NCBI GenBank assembly: GCA_046328035.1
Contig: JAXLXI010000005.1
Location: 1-64,000, forward strand
Reading direction: 5' to 3'
DNA from: JBGASG01 sp046328035
GTDB taxonomy: Bacteria; Cyanobacteriota; Vampirovibrionia; Obscuribacterales; Obscuribacteraceae
DNA length: 64,000 bases
The notes beneath the pieces were generated by a model. The model saw only the letters and a list, made by a program, of their open reading frames with translations. It was not told where the DNA came from and ran no database searches. Positions 1-9,079 of this stretch are shown piece by piece; within the stretch, counting starts at the first letter, position 1; the number at the start of each line of letters is the position of its first letter. A program made the position numbers and the translations under genes.

Positions 1-159
1 CTTCACGAAGGGTAAGTCATACCTTCCCGTGCAACTCCAGATCGCCAACGTATTGGGAGAGACGCCGAGATACTCGGCAGCTTCGTTCCGTGTCAGGAGC
101 ACGTCGCCGTCTTGGTGCCTATCCGCTTTTCTTGCTCGTGCCACGCCTTGCCCTCGCAT
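1..159 (-). CDS. Excisionase-type HTH protein, 3'-truncated by window edge
   Basis: Reading the minus strand from an ATG at 159, a frame stays open to the window edge. It contains LLTRNEAAEYLGVSPNTLAI, the pattern of the MerR-like/excisionase (HTH_17) DNA-binding family, about 20 residues after the start. An upstream in-frame ATG at 207 is also possible, with a stop codon just above it; GAGAG before 159 is a weak ribosome site. Such domains occur in phage and integrative-element excisionases, in antitoxin-like regulators and in DNA-modification regulators, so the role cannot be fixed without the missing C-terminus. The HTH call is fairly safe; the biological role is unknown. Confidence 0.6.
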   Translation of the reverse strand, partial: MRGQGVARARKADRHQDGDVLLTRNEAAEYLGVSPNTLAIWSCTGRYDLPFVK

Positions 160-243
160 ACTCTCAGTGCAGGCGCTCTTCGCAGCTTCGAACTGGCAGC
201 GCCGCATGTGCAATTAGCAAACCACGGCGACGCAAAATTGCCA

Positions 244-402
244 ATGACGTGGACTACCGGACGCACACTTGAGAACTGGCAAAATCAACTGAACACGAGC
301 GGTCCGTCCATGGGTTACGCTGCATCCAAACAACTCAACGACCAGATCCAGGCAACCGCCAACGACATCTCCAAGACTCTCGATTCGAAGAACGTCTGGT
401 AG
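244..402 (+). CDS. Possible 52-residue protein of unknown function
   Basis: An open frame with a hydrophilic, amphipathic composition (start MTWTTGRTLENW, end DSKNVW) lies between the HTH gene and the ArsR-type gene. There is no clear ribosome binding site and no recognised domain. It may be a remnant of a longer gene, since the same frame is open back to 112. I include it only because nothing else explains this stretch. Confidence 0.25.
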   Translation: MTWTTGRTLENWQNQLNTSGPSMGYAASKQLNDQIQATANDISKTLDSKNVW

Positions 403-428
403 TCCCGATAGGCGGCAAACCAAAACGT

Positions 429-833
429 CTAGTTGTCGTTTTTCCTCGGATTTTTGGAGGGAGTTCTCTTACGCTTAGGTGGTGCACTTCCCCATGCCGA
501 ACGAGCACTCTCAATGGCAGTATTGATCGTCTGGACTTCGCCTGGGTCTGGATCAATAAATTTCAGACCGTCCATGAGCCAGTCAGCCAGGCTTGGCTTA
601 CAAAGATGGTAGAAAACGTTTCTTCCCTGCCTGTTCTCTGCAACGATTCCATGCGCTCGAAGCAGCGCCAGCTGCTGCGATGTGGCAGCTGGCGACAGCT
701 CCAAAAGATCCTTCAACGTGCTGACAGTAAGTTCTTGGCTCTTCAACTCCTCGACTATTCGAATGCGAACAGGATGCGATAAAACATTGAGGAGTTGTGC
801 GAGCTTATTGCTTACGACAATTCGGTACGGCAA
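429..833 (-). CDS. ArsR/SmtB-family winged-helix transcriptional regulator
   Basis: This 134-residue protein has the compact ArsR fold: an N-terminal helix with LSHPVRIRIVEEL (about 17-29), a recognition helix in SPAATSQQLALLRAHGIV (about 47-64) and a beta wing RQGRNVFYHL (about 68-77). The E. coli-type metal-binding motif ELCVCDL is absent and the only obvious cysteine follows the wing, so the inducer is probably not arsenite bound at the classical site. The start is TTG at 833 preceded by AGAGGAG. It lies 67 bases downstream of the type I secretion operon on the same strand, with an operator-like motif at 858-877 resembling one at the head of that operon. The context suggests it represses the exporter and itself; the ligand is unknown. 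The basic tail PPKRKRTPSKNPRKND may add nonspecific DNA contact. Confidence 0.88.
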   Translation of the reverse strand: MPYRIVVSNKLAQLLNVLSHPVRIRIVEELKSQELTVSTLKDLLELSPAATSQQLALLRAHGIVAENRQGRNVFYHLCKPSLADWLMDGLKFIDPDPGEVQTINTAIESARSAWGSAPPKRKRTPSKNPRKNDN

Positions 834-857
834 TGATATTCTCCTCTGAAGTTAATA

Positions 858-877
858 ATATTCAGACATCAATATAT
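858..877. promoter_or_regulatory. Putative ArsR-type operator upstream of the regulator gene
   Basis: The 20-base AT-rich motif ATATTCAGACATCAATATAT sits 25 bases upstream of the regulator start. Fourteen of its 20 positions match the motif at 5652-5671 ahead of the exporter gene (shared pattern ATATTCAnnnATCnnnATAT). ATAT-flanked sites are typical of ArsR-family operators. Function is inferred from position and similarity only. Confidence 0.45.
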
Positions 878-900
878 ATGAACAATTATCGACAAATAGG

Positions 901-2391
901 CTAGAGCTTGCAAGTTACAATGTCGAAAGCTGTCAATGCTTGCAAATACTCCACATGAGCGTCAATCAGGCGAACTCGCGCCTCAGCGGTTGCACGTTCT
1001 CTCTGGTTAACCAGAAACAATGTACTGTCACCGGCAGCAAACCGCAGCTTCTCACCATTTTCGACCGACCGCGCCTTGTTCACTTCAGCGTTCACCGCCA
1101 TGAATTTATCGAAAGATGTATTGATTGCTGAGACCACATCGTCGACTTCAGCTGTAATCCGTTGCCGTTCAGCGGCCTCATCGAAAGTGAGTTTTTGCAA
1201 TTTGGTCTCAGCGGCCAGTACCAATCCACGAGCAGTTCGTTGTCTCAACGGAATCGAGATACTAACCCCTCCTCGTACAATCGGACCGATTCCGTTCTTG
1301 CCGGTGTCGGCTCCTTGAAGCGCGTAAGCATCCATAACAGGAAGCAACTGGTTTTTTGCTAGCTGCAGTTCCGCTTGTAAAATTTTTCGTTCGGCGGCAA
1401 TCCGCTTGAGCTCAGGGCGCACCATAATGGCTAACTTTCGCGCCGCAGTCCATGTTTCATCAGCAACTTTTTGAGGGAAGGGAGTCAGGTCTGGCATAGC
1501 ATCCAGCGACGGTACCGTATCCGGTGTCACATTTGGCCGCCACAAATAAACAGACATCTGGATACTGGTCTTCTCAAGATCCCTTTGAGCTTTGACCACT
1601 CCAGCTTTTCGCCTCTCTATCTCTTGTTCGGCTTCGATGATTTCCAGAGCTGGTGCGTCACCACTGTTGACCCTCTCCCTGATCTGACTTACACGCTGTT
1701 CTGCAATCGTCAGCAAACTGTTAGCTACTTGCAATCGCGACTTCGCACCAAGCCACTCCCAGTAAACTCCGGCGGCTTTCATCAGAATCTCCATCCGCGC
1801 AGCAAGGTAAATCTGTTGAGCTACAGGTTGACTTAGCCGAGCCTGGGTTTCAGCAATGGACTTCTCGTTAACGGCTCGCCCTCGCAGTAGCGGGACAGAC
1901 ATGCCGGCATAGTACTCACCTGCGCTTCCGGTAGGCACGAATGGAGTTTTCGTATCGTTCGGATTCAGGCGCATCCCGGCAAACACCTTCATGCCGGACC
2001 GCGTCAACAGGTCGACTCTCGACTCATTGTGGATGGCGTCTTTTGCCTTGCCGGGGGTAAAAATATCCTGGACGCGCAGATATTCACTGAGGTGCACAAG
2101 TACGGGATCGAAGGCGCCTGATTTCTCAAGCAATTTGGCGATCGCTAGGCGTCGCTCAGCATCGGCACTGAGAAGCTTTGGAAAATTGGAATCGATCGAC
2201 TGAACGAATCCCCGAAGCGTTAATTGTGTGGCGTTGGCATCCTGCCGTACCGAACCGAGCGGCTTCTCTTTTGAAAACTCCTGCAAGTAAATTGGCGCCG
2301 GCAAAGACTGCTCTTGAGCGCGGGCTGACAATACTCCCGCAGAGATCATCAGAAACGACGCTAGTGGCACAATGAGCTGCTTCAGGAGCAT
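901..2391 (-). CDS. TolC-like outer membrane efflux protein
   Basis: The 496-residue product has a Sec signal peptide (hydrophobic stretch about residues 5-22, ending in SARA before QEQ) and the long heptad-rich helical segments of the outer membrane efflux protein (OEP/TolC) family, seen as two related halves. Its length matches the family (450-500). It would form the outer-membrane duct of a type I secretion or efflux system. It starts 8 bases after the stop of the HlyD-family gene and is the last structural gene of the ABC-HlyD-OEP operon. Alternating helix segments such as ERVSQIRERVNSGDAPALEI and KLRFAAGDSTLFLVNQRE are characteristic of the family. The substrate cannot be read from this protein. 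Confidence 0.88.
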   Translation of the reverse strand: MLLKQLIVPLASFLMISAGVLSARAQEQSLPAPIYLQEFSKEKPLGSVRQDANATQLTLRGFVQSIDSNFPKLLSADAERRLAIAKLLEKSGAFDPVLVHLSEYLRVQDIFTPGKAKDAIHNESRVDLLTRSGMKVFAGMRLNPNDTKTPFVPTGSAGEYYAGMSVPLLRGRAVNEKSIAETQARLSQPVAQQIYLAARMEILMKAAGVYWEWLGAKSRLQVANSLLTIAEQRVSQIRERVNSGDAPALEIIEAEQEIERRKAGVVKAQRDLEKTSIQMSVYLWRPNVTPDTVPSLDAMPDLTPFPQKVADETWTAARKLAIMVRPELKRIAAERKILQAELQLAKNQLLPVMDAYALQGADTGKNGIGPIVRGGVSISIPLRQRTARGLVLAAETKLQKLTFDEAAERQRITAEVDDVVSAINTSFDKFMAVNAEVNKARSVENGEKLRFAAGDSTLFLVNQRERATAEARVRLIDAHVEYLQALTAFDIVTCKL

Positions 2392-2399
2392 AAATCGCC

Positions 2400-3812
2400 C
2401 TACTTACTCTTTCGCTTGATGTCGGGCGAACTACCTTTGTCTTCCGAAGTTGTATGACTTAGTCCCAACTCCTCTGGCTTGATCGTCGGCGGGAAAGCAT
2501 TGAACTGCCGCCACAGCTCGAATCCGAGCGAGACGGTATCAAGCATGATCCAACCGCTGGCTTCGGCGCCGGGTCGCAGGAATTCAGCTTTAGGCCAGGG
2601 TTCGTCTTTTCCCTCCCGGATGGCCTGCCAATCGGGTTTAACTATGACGCGATAGCTGTTTTTGCCATTGTCCACAGCGTCCACCACTGCCACACGTCCA
2701 CCAAATGTGCCCACCGCAATCGACGGCCATCCAGCAAACTGTAAAGCCGGCCAACCGGCAAATTGCAATCGCACAGGCCTGCCCACGCTAACAAGAGGAG
2801 CATCGTTATCGCTGATCAATAACTCCACAGCCAAGTCCTGCGTCGAAGGTGCAATGACAGCCAGGAGACTTCCGGCATCGACAGTCGAACCGGCTCCCAC
2901 TTTGAGCAATTTTACGATTCGCCCGGAACAAGGCGCGATTACTCTTCTTTGAGCAACGCGTCTGGTCAGATTGCCTATATCTATGTCCAACTTGTATAGA
3001 TCGGTCGTGATCGACTCAATCGTCTCTTGCACTTGAGCCATGGTAGCGGCAACATTGCTCATAGCAGCTTCCGTGTCGGCCACGATTTTGTTTTGGTCAA
3101 GACCTGCTACTGTTTCATCGCGCCTGGCAATATCAACTGCGGCTATGGCTCTTTCAACCTCAGTCTTTGCTCTCGCCATTTCGAACTGGGCCAACTCCAG
3201 GTCCCGTTTGGAGCGCAGTCCTTTGCCAAAGAGGTCATCGATCCGCTTCAAGTTGAGATCGGCAGTGACTTCATTCTGCTTCGCTGCAACAAGAGTCTGT
3301 TCTGCTTGCGAAATTCTGTTGGTGGCCTGCTTTGCACGTTCGCCAGCAGATGGCACAGCGGCTTGCTGGGATTTCTTCAAATTGCCATATTGGGTCTCCA
3401 GGGCCCGAAGTCTATTCTTCGCCGCTTCCTTCCTTGCTATTAGGGCCGCGCGCTGGTCTTGAAGTCTAGCGGACTGATTGGGGTCGAGGAACTTCGGATC
3501 TAGATCAGTCAGCTCGGCGATAAGCTGACCATTTTTGACCATCTCACCATCTCGGACATGCCAGCTCACCAGGCGACCCGGTATTTGAGCTTCTATGTTT
3601 TGAGGCCTTTCCATGGGCGAAAAGATAATCACTTGTCCGATTCCAGCAATCGATTGCTGCCATGGCACGAACATGGCGCCTAAGATCGAGGCGAACACAG
3701 CGAACCAGAGAGACAGTGCGACAAATTCCGCCGACCTGCCTGTTGCGACAAGTTGCAAACATCTTGGCTCGTAGACCATGTTCTGCTCAGCAGTTGGTGT
3801 ACTTTGCGTCAT
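2400..3812 (-). CDS. HlyD-family periplasmic adaptor (membrane fusion protein)
   Basis: This 470-residue protein has one N-terminal membrane helix (about 28-52), then a biotinyl-lipoyl-like half (about 75-110, with GRLVSWHVRDGEMVKNGQLI), a long coiled coil (about 120-290), the second lipoyl half (SGRIVKLLKVGAGSTVDAG) and a beta-barrel region. It would bridge the inner-membrane ABC exporter to the TolC-like duct. The duplicated phrase FAGWPALQFAGWPS is a feature I recall from a subgroup of these adaptors rather than an artefact. It lies 3 bases after the ABC exporter stop, so translation is probably coupled. The C-terminal tail is charged and variable. The assignment rests on domain order and operon position. 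Confidence 0.9.
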   Translation of the reverse strand: MTQSTPTAEQNMVYEPRCLQLVATGRSAEFVALSLWFAVFASILGAMFVPWQQSIAGIGQVIIFSPMERPQNIEAQIPGRLVSWHVRDGEMVKNGQLIAELTDLDPKFLDPNQSARLQDQRAALIARKEAAKNRLRALETQYGNLKKSQQAAVPSAGERAKQATNRISQAEQTLVAAKQNEVTADLNLKRIDDLFGKGLRSKRDLELAQFEMARAKTEVERAIAAVDIARRDETVAGLDQNKIVADTEAAMSNVAATMAQVQETIESITTDLYKLDIDIGNLTRRVAQRRVIAPCSGRIVKLLKVGAGSTVDAGSLLAVIAPSTQDLAVELLISDNDAPLVSVGRPVRLQFAGWPALQFAGWPSIAVGTFGGRVAVVDAVDNGKNSYRVIVKPDWQAIREGKDEPWPKAEFLRPGAEASGWIMLDTVSLGFELWRQFNAFPPTIKPEELGLSHTTSEDKGSSPDIKRKSK

Positions 3813-3815
3813 GAA

Positions 3816-5597
3816 TCATTTACCTGTATTTCGAACTTCTTTGCGTCGCTCTGTCCTGCGAACGTCAGTAGCGAGCTCGGGAAACAAAGTAGAAAACTCG
3901 CTATCGGACCGCCAGGACAAAGCGGCCGGTGAGCCAAATTCAGCGATCTGCCCATCGGCTAAGACGTACACTTGATCTGAGCGTTTCACAACTTCGGCAT
4001 CATGGGAGATGTCTATCAGAGTCCAGGGATTGTTGCTATCCAGAAGCTGCTCGACGATGGCAATTTTCGTTTTCTCGTCGATTCCTGTAAATGCTTCATC
4101 GAGAATCAAGAGGGCAGGACGGTGCGCAATGGCTCGTGCAATCAGAAGGCGCTGGACCTGTCCTCTGGAGAGATTTTTTCCGCTCGCTATGAGCTGCGTC
4201 TGCGCACCATCCGACAGGCGTGCTATCTCGTCATTTAGTCGCGAGACGCTGAGCGCCCATCTGACATCTTTGTGAGTCACGAAGTCACGGCCCATCCGGA
4301 CATTTTCTTCAATGGTGCCTTCGAATATTTCATTCGCATCGCCGACGAAACCAATATGTCGCCGCATTGCCGGAAGACTTAGATCACGAATGTCCACTCC
4401 GGCGAACTCGATGGCACCAGAAGCAGGCTCGAGGAGTCCGCACAGGATGTGGGCGAGAGTCGTCTTCCCCGCTCCGCTCGCGCCGACAAGACTGGCTCTC
4501 TCGCCGGCTTTAATAACCAAATTGACGTCGGCTAGAACGGAAATTTCAGTGTAACTAAAGCAAACTTTGTGAATCGCGACTTCAGCTCCACCTTTGGTAT
4601 CAGTGATTTCATTGCCAATTCTCCGCTCGAGCGGTAAATCCGTGAGATGTCCAACCTTATCCAGTCCTGTTAGCAGGTCGTAATAGGTGTCGCAGTTGCG
4701 TATAAGTTTTTCGAGAGCGGAAAGAACGTTCAAAACTACCAGCTCTGCGGCGACAAGCTGTCCCAGTGTCAGTTGGCGATTGATTACCAGCCAACCTCCG
4801 ATGGCCAAAATGCCGGTACTAGCCAAGGCTTGAAAGAGATAAGTACTGAAGGATTGCCTGAAAAGCACAGCAAAGTGTGACCGACGTGCATCCAAATAGT
4901 TCATGACCAGCTGGTCGGATTTTTCGAGGATGAACCGAGGAAACCCATGCGTTTTGAAGCTTATGTGGCAACGACCAAGGTCTTCCAACCATTCAGCCAC
5001 CCGATACTTCTCATGCGACTCGTGAATGCTGGTTTTAATACCACCAACGCCGAGGACCGTCGAGCAGATCAATATAAAAGCGATAATCGCAAAGTCAAAA
5101 GCCAAAAGCCACGGACTGTAAAGTGCCATCAAGAAAAGTCCGATTGTTATCTGCAAAAGCGACGCCGGTACGTCTAACAGCAGCTTCCCCCAAGACTTTT
5201 GAACGGTCATCACGTCAAAGAACCGATTGACCAATTCAGGTATATATTCTTTTGAGAGCGCCTGTGTCTGAATTTTTGGAATACGGGAGCCAAGTTGCAT
5301 CACTACCCGGGCAAAAAAACGTTGTTGCAAGGTTTCAACCAACCGCAGCTTGAACATTCTCAAGACCGCAACCAGCAGAAGTCCGGCAAACAGTAATGCC
5401 GTCATCACGACCAGCGGTTGAAAGAAAATGCCGGCTGCTATGGTGTTCACTACCGCTTGAGCAGCGAGTGGCACGGCTAGAGAAAGCAATCCGGTCACCA
5501 TCGTGTAGCTGACGAGGATAGACAAATCGCGCGAATCGATTTTCATCAGCGCCCAAAAGCGCTCCAGAGGTTCTGGATGATGAGTGCTGCCTTCCAA
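3816..5597 (-). CDS. Type I secretion-like ABC exporter (membrane domain plus ATPase)
   Basis: The 593-residue protein joins a six-helix exporter membrane domain (about 20-290) to an ATPase domain. The Walker A motif GASGAGKTT lies near 372, the signature NLSRGQVQ near 475 and Walker B ALLILDEA near 497, followed by a switch histidine in DISHDAE. No N-terminal C39 peptidase domain is present, so it would not process a double-glycine leader itself; this fits PrtD/HlyB-like exporters of unprocessed substrates. The start is TTG at 5597 preceded by AAGGGG. It heads the operon with the HlyD adaptor and TolC-like protein. A promoter and operator-like site lie just upstream. The substrate is unknown; the repeat proteins elsewhere in the window are candidates only by proximity. 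Confidence 0.9.
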   Translation of the reverse strand: MEGSTHHPEPLERFWALMKIDSRDLSILVSYTMVTGLLSLAVPLAAQAVVNTIAAGIFFQPLVVMTALLFAGLLLVAVLRMFKLRLVETLQQRFFARVVMQLGSRIPKIQTQALSKEYIPELVNRFFDVMTVQKSWGKLLLDVPASLLQITIGLFLMALYSPWLLAFDFAIIAFILICSTVLGVGGIKTSIHESHEKYRVAEWLEDLGRCHISFKTHGFPRFILEKSDQLVMNYLDARRSHFAVLFRQSFSTYLFQALASTGILAIGGWLVINRQLTLGQLVAAELVVLNVLSALEKLIRNCDTYYDLLTGLDKVGHLTDLPLERRIGNEITDTKGGAEVAIHKVCFSYTEISVLADVNLVIKAGERASLVGASGAGKTTLAHILCGLLEPASGAIEFAGVDIRDLSLPAMRRHIGFVGDANEIFEGTIEENVRMGRDFVTHKDVRWALSVSRLNDEIARLSDGAQTQLIASGKNLSRGQVQRLLIARAIAHRPALLILDEAFTGIDEKTKIAIVEQLLDSNNPWTLIDISHDAEVVKRSDQVYVLADGQIAEFGSPAALSWRSDSEFSTLFPELATDVRRTERRKEVRNTGK

Positions 5598-5630
5598 CGT
5601 AAGCCCCTTACAACAGCGATTATGTTGTAC

Positions 5631-5671
5631 AGAATAGCACGATATGTCTATATATTCAAGTATCTAGATAT
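5631..5671 (-). promoter_or_regulatory. Promoter and overlapping ArsR-type operator of the exporter operon
   Basis: On the minus strand TTGAAT (5659-5654) and TATTCT (5636-5631) are separated by 17 bases, a good sigma-70-type arrangement 34 bases before the TTG start. The motif ATATTCAAGTATCTAGATAT (5652-5671), with the palindrome TATCTAGATA at its centre-right, overlaps the -35 box and resembles the motif at 858-877 upstream of the ArsR-type gene. A repressor bound here would block the promoter. This is a sequence-based prediction. Confidence 0.5.
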
Positions 5672-5824
5672 CTTAATTTTATAATTCATGCACATTATTG
5701 AACTCTCGACGGGCGTCCTGCCGTCCAATGATTAAGGGGCGGCAATGGAGCGGGCAACGCACAGACGCAACAGATTATTCACAGCAACATCAGCACGGGC
5801 AAGCGCAGCTGGAATCGGACATCA

Positions 5825-6560
5825 ATGCTGGAGTCGCCGCCTGAAAACTGCCCCCGCAAGAGGAGTCGGATCTGCGCTATCCGACCGTCATCAACCGATC
5901 AAGTTTGGGAACGGTGGCTTTCGGATGGTAGCAGCGGCAACCCGGTCGGCAGCGGCAACCCGGTCGGCAGCCGCGACTGGTTCGAACTGATTTCATGGCC
6001 GATTAAACCAATCGAAGTCGATGGGCAAAAGTGGCTGTCGCAAATTAACGGAACACTTGCGCGCAGCGCATCTCCCCTGGACTTCCCGACTCTCTTCACG
6101 GTAAGCATTCCGACGGAGCGGGAATCGGATATTCCATCTCATCTGGTTGATTGGCAGCATGCCACCATCCCAAAAGAACATCCGCGATTTTTGCATCGAG
6201 TATTTGAGAAACGCTGCTCAACAACTCTCACCCGCTAAACGAATAGAACTGTGATCAAATTCCTTTCGATACCTCGCACCCGAACCAACGCGGACCTGAG
6301 CTGGTTTCCATCCTCTGCCAGACAGAGAGCGATGCGGATCGCAAGACTCACCTTCTGCTATTGAGCAAGGAGGATAATATTGCAGTGCTCTTAGCGGGCG
6401 CCGAAGAGAAAGAGTGGTAGAACTCGCGACTTGCTGATCTGGCACATTTTGCAAACAAAGCTTCGCTGTCCGCTGAACAAATTGCTCAACTCTTGCTCAG
6501 CAATAGTTCCCTGACAACCGCGCCCTGGTCATGGGTCATAATTAGAGCTTCGTCTACATC
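5825..6560 (+). pseudogene. Decayed protein-coding remnant, unknown family
   Basis: Protein-like sequence continues across this stretch but only in pieces. One frame runs from 5825 to 6238 (contains EVDGQKWLSQINGTLARS), then another frame from about 6247 to 6417 (contains ELVSILCQTESDADRK), is interrupted by a TAG after EEKEW at 6418-6420, and stays protein-like afterwards (SAEQIAQLLLSN). The frame change near 6240 plus the in-frame stop indicate a broken gene. Two tandem copies of an 18-base unit occur at 5936-5953 and 5954-5971, encoding GNPVGS twice. I do not recognise the family. No clear promoter or ribosome site precedes it. Confidence 0.45.
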
Positions 6561-6575
6561 ACCTTTCGCTATGAC

Positions 6576-8456
6576 GTGCACGTTATGAAAGCCAAACTGG
6601 TTACCGCAATTATCTCTGGGCTCGTTCTCCTGCTGGTCGCCATCGTCTGGAGCTCGATTCCGAGCGCCAAGTCGAATCAAGAGCGAATTCCGATTCGTGT
6701 TGGCTGGCAACTCGCAACGTCGACGCAAGGTCAGATGGTCGAGGTTTTGAAGCGAACCGATCTATTAGATAAGCTGGGGTTGGACCCGACGTTTGTGCCG
6801 TTTAGTTATGGCGAACCAGAAGTCGCCGCTGCACTCAAGGGCGATCTCGACGTCATGTTCTCCAGCGGTCAGTCGGTGAACAACCTGCTCGCGAAAGGCG
6901 GGAAGTGGAAGGTAGTGGCGCGCCTGCATTTCATTCCTGCGGCGATTCTGGTGCCGGTCGACTCCCCGATCAAGAACATCAAAGACCTGAAGGGCAAAAC
7001 CATCGCCTGCACTTTCGGAACCATCGGTCACCGCGAAGTGACGCAGCGGGAAAAGGAAGCCGGACTCACACCCGACAAAGATGTCACCAATGTCAACATG
7101 GACATACTTGAAATCCAGAAACTGATAGAGGCCGGTGGGCGCGAGAAGTGGGGGAAATTCGATGCGGTCGCCGTGTGGGAACCGGACATGTCCCTATTCC
7201 AGACCAGTGGTGCAGCCCGCGTGTTGAGTTCGCACCAGGCGGTGTACTTGGTGTCGGTCTCCGACAAATTCATCAACGATAACCGACAGGCCACGGTTCG
7301 TTTCCTCCAGGGCATCGCCGAGTCGTGGGACTTCTTCAACCGTCATCGCGAAAGAGTCAATCAGTGGTACATCGACGATTCGCAGTTTGGATTCACGCAA
7401 GCCGCTCTGAACTCGGCCGCTAAGCGTGATCCCAACTTCGAGGCCAAGTCACTTAAAGACATCGACCTTCGATTGGGCGATGAAGGAATTGGCATACTCG
7501 AAATGGGCGCCAAGTGGTCGCACGACAACGGATACACGCAGACTCTCGTGCCGATTCGACAGAATGTGGATGAGGCTCTGCTGGCAGAGTCCACCGAGGG
7601 AATCGCCTCTGGAAAATTTGAGAATCCCGAGGTTATCCTGCCATCAACTCGCGAAGTATCTGTCGAAGACGAAAGTGGTGACTTCCTGGCGTCCGTTCCT
7701 ATGTGGGGCATTTTTCTGCTTCAGGTAGCTGTGACCCTGGGCGCGATTGAGGCCGGGCAATGGCTGGGCGTACGTCGCTCGCGCATGGAAGAGCACGAGT
7801 CGGAAGACGCGGTCAATGCCGTCTCAGGGGCGGTGCTTGCGCTTCTCGCCTTCATTCTTGCTCTGACATTCGGCGCGGCAGCCAGCCGCTATGACTTGCG
7901 CAGAGACGCTTTGATGGGCGACGTAAACGCTATTCAGACGACATACATGCGCGCGGGGCTGGTACCTGATCCGCAAAGGACTCTCACCAAGTCATTGCTG
8001 CGTGACTATGTCGAATGCCGGATGAACATGGGCGACACTTATGGAGATCCAGAGAAACTGCGAGCGTTGCGGGCTCGTACTTCTGCGCTGACGACCATGC
8101 TCTGGAGCCAGGCGGAGAGCCTCGCCGCTAAGGACGCCAATGACATTTATGCGCTCTTTTCCGAAGGCATAACAGACATGGTCGGGTATCAGAATCAACG
8201 CATCGCATTTGGTGCCAACTTCCGCATTCCCACATTCGTGTGGGGAGTGCTGGCACTGTCTTCGTGCATTGCGATGTTTATCATGGGCTTCCAGTTCGGG
8301 CTTTCCGGAAAACGAAGTTTCCCCGCCCAACTGGCGCTGGTCCTCACTTTTGCCCTGGTCGTCCAACTTATCTATGACTTAGACTCGCCGGGCAAAGGCT
8401 TCGTGCATCTCAACCAGCAACCGATGATCGACCTGTATCACAGCCTTTCAAAATAA
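6576..8456 (+). CDS. NMT1/SsuA-type substrate-binding protein fused to DUF4239-like membrane domain
   Basis: The 626-residue protein begins with a membrane anchor (about 7-25) followed by a periplasmic binding domain of the NMT1/THI5/SsuA type (about 35-345, with PIRVGWQLATSTQGQ, GDLDVMFSSGQS and DLKGKTIACTFGTIGHRE). After it come four predicted membrane helices (about 373-393, 416-437, 553-575, 581-602) in a bestrophin-like DUF4239 arrangement. The second half clearly matches the stand-alone protein at 11911-12726: LTFGAAASRYDLRRD and NAIQTTYMR against FTFGVAAERFNERRV and NAISTTYMR, and both end in a DLD motif and QP(M/L)IDL. No ABC permease or ATPase is adjacent, so the solute binder may gate or tune the membrane domain rather than feed an importer. 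The second ATG at 6585 is an alternative start. The solute is not identifiable. Confidence 0.8.
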   Translation: MHVMKAKLVTAIISGLVLLLVAIVWSSIPSAKSNQERIPIRVGWQLATSTQGQMVEVLKRTDLLDKLGLDPTFVPFSYGEPEVAAALKGDLDVMFSSGQSVNNLLAKGGKWKVVARLHFIPAAILVPVDSPIKNIKDLKGKTIACTFGTIGHREVTQREKEAGLTPDKDVTNVNMDILEIQKLIEAGGREKWGKFDAVAVWEPDMSLFQTSGAARVLSSHQAVYLVSVSDKFINDNRQATVRFLQGIAESWDFFNRHRERVNQWYIDDSQFGFTQAALNSAAKRDPNFEAKSLKDIDLRLGDEGIGILEMGAKWSHDNGYTQTLVPIRQNVDEALLAESTEGIASGKFENPEVILPSTREVSVEDESGDFLASVPMWGIFLLQVAVTLGAIEAGQWLGVRRSRMEEHESEDAVNAVSGAVLALLAFILALTFGAAASRYDLRRDALMGDVNAIQTTYMRAGLVPDPQRTLTKSLLRDYVECRMNMGDTYGDPEKLRALRARTSALTTMLWSQAESLAAKDANDIYALFSEGITDMVGYQNQRIAFGANFRIPTFVWGVLALSSCIAMFIMGFQFGLSGKRSFPAQLALVLTFALVVQLIYDLDSPGKGFVHLNQQPMIDLYHSLSK

Positions 8457-8560
8457 CGCGTAGTTGACTGCTGCCACCGGGAGCGCCTCGATTGACTACC
8501 CAGTCCTTTTACCCTATCTATTCGCTTTCCATACTTACTGCTGACCTGTAGACTAAGTGC

Positions 8561-9079
8561 ATGTCTAAGATGAACCCGGAACAATTGAAAGACGCACGCA
8601 AGCTCATTGACTGGCTGGTCCGTTCCGGCTTTATGAGTGCGGAGCAGATCACGCAGGACGTGAGCAGTCGTGTGGAAGCTCCTGACTCCGAAGTCGCACC
8701 TCTTGTTGCCGAACGCATGGCAGATCAGGAAAAAGCCGAAGCTTCCTGGTCAGAACCCACTGACTGTGATCGGTTGGATTGGGTCTTCAATTATTTGGAA
8801 GCAACGGGCATCGCTGCGCGCCAGAATTTCACCTGCTGCGGTACGTGTGCGCCGGGTGAAACCGATCACTTGATGAGGAGCGGTCCGGCAGACCATCCTT
8901 TCGTCGGCTGTGTTTATTACGGAAGGACGCAAGCGGAAGGCGCGCCTGAGACAGGCTGGCTCCAGGTCGAATACGGCACCATAAAAGACCTACCGGAGGA
9001 GATGCGGCGTGTCGGGATGAGATTCAGAAAGCCGCAGGTTTGGCTGGACTTGCACCGAAGTGGTCAGGGCATCCGATAG
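8561..9079 (+). CDS. DUF6891-like protein
   Basis: The 172-residue soluble protein contains DCDRLDWVFNYLEATGI and ARQNFTCCGTCA (about 67-98), which match my memory of the DUF6891 family, where a similar phrase with paired cysteines is conserved. The C-terminal third (PFVGCVYYGRTQAEGA) also fits. The biochemical role of the family is unknown. The next frame overlaps its end by 40 bases, so the two may be co-translated. There is no obvious signal peptide or membrane segment. The start at 8561 is not supported by a strong ribosome site; an internal ATG at 8570 is possible. Confidence 0.6.
   Translation: MSKMNPEQLKDARKLIDWLVRSGFMSAEQITQDVSSRVEAPDSEVAPLVAERMADQEKAEASWSEPTDCDRLDWVFNYLEATGIAARQNFTCCGTCAPGETDHLMRSGPADHPFVGCVYYGRTQAEGAPETGWLQVEYGTIKDLPEEMRRVGMRFRKPQVWLDLHRSGQGIR

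Noticed and set aside
2700..2780. Duplicated GWP phrase in the HlyD protein as a local tandem duplication
   Set aside because: I recall the same phrase in a subgroup of these adaptors, so it is probably a family trait and not a recent event.
5936..5971. Tandem 18-base units as a repeat array
   Set aside because: Only two copies, inside a decayed gene; no array or CRISPR-like spacing is present.
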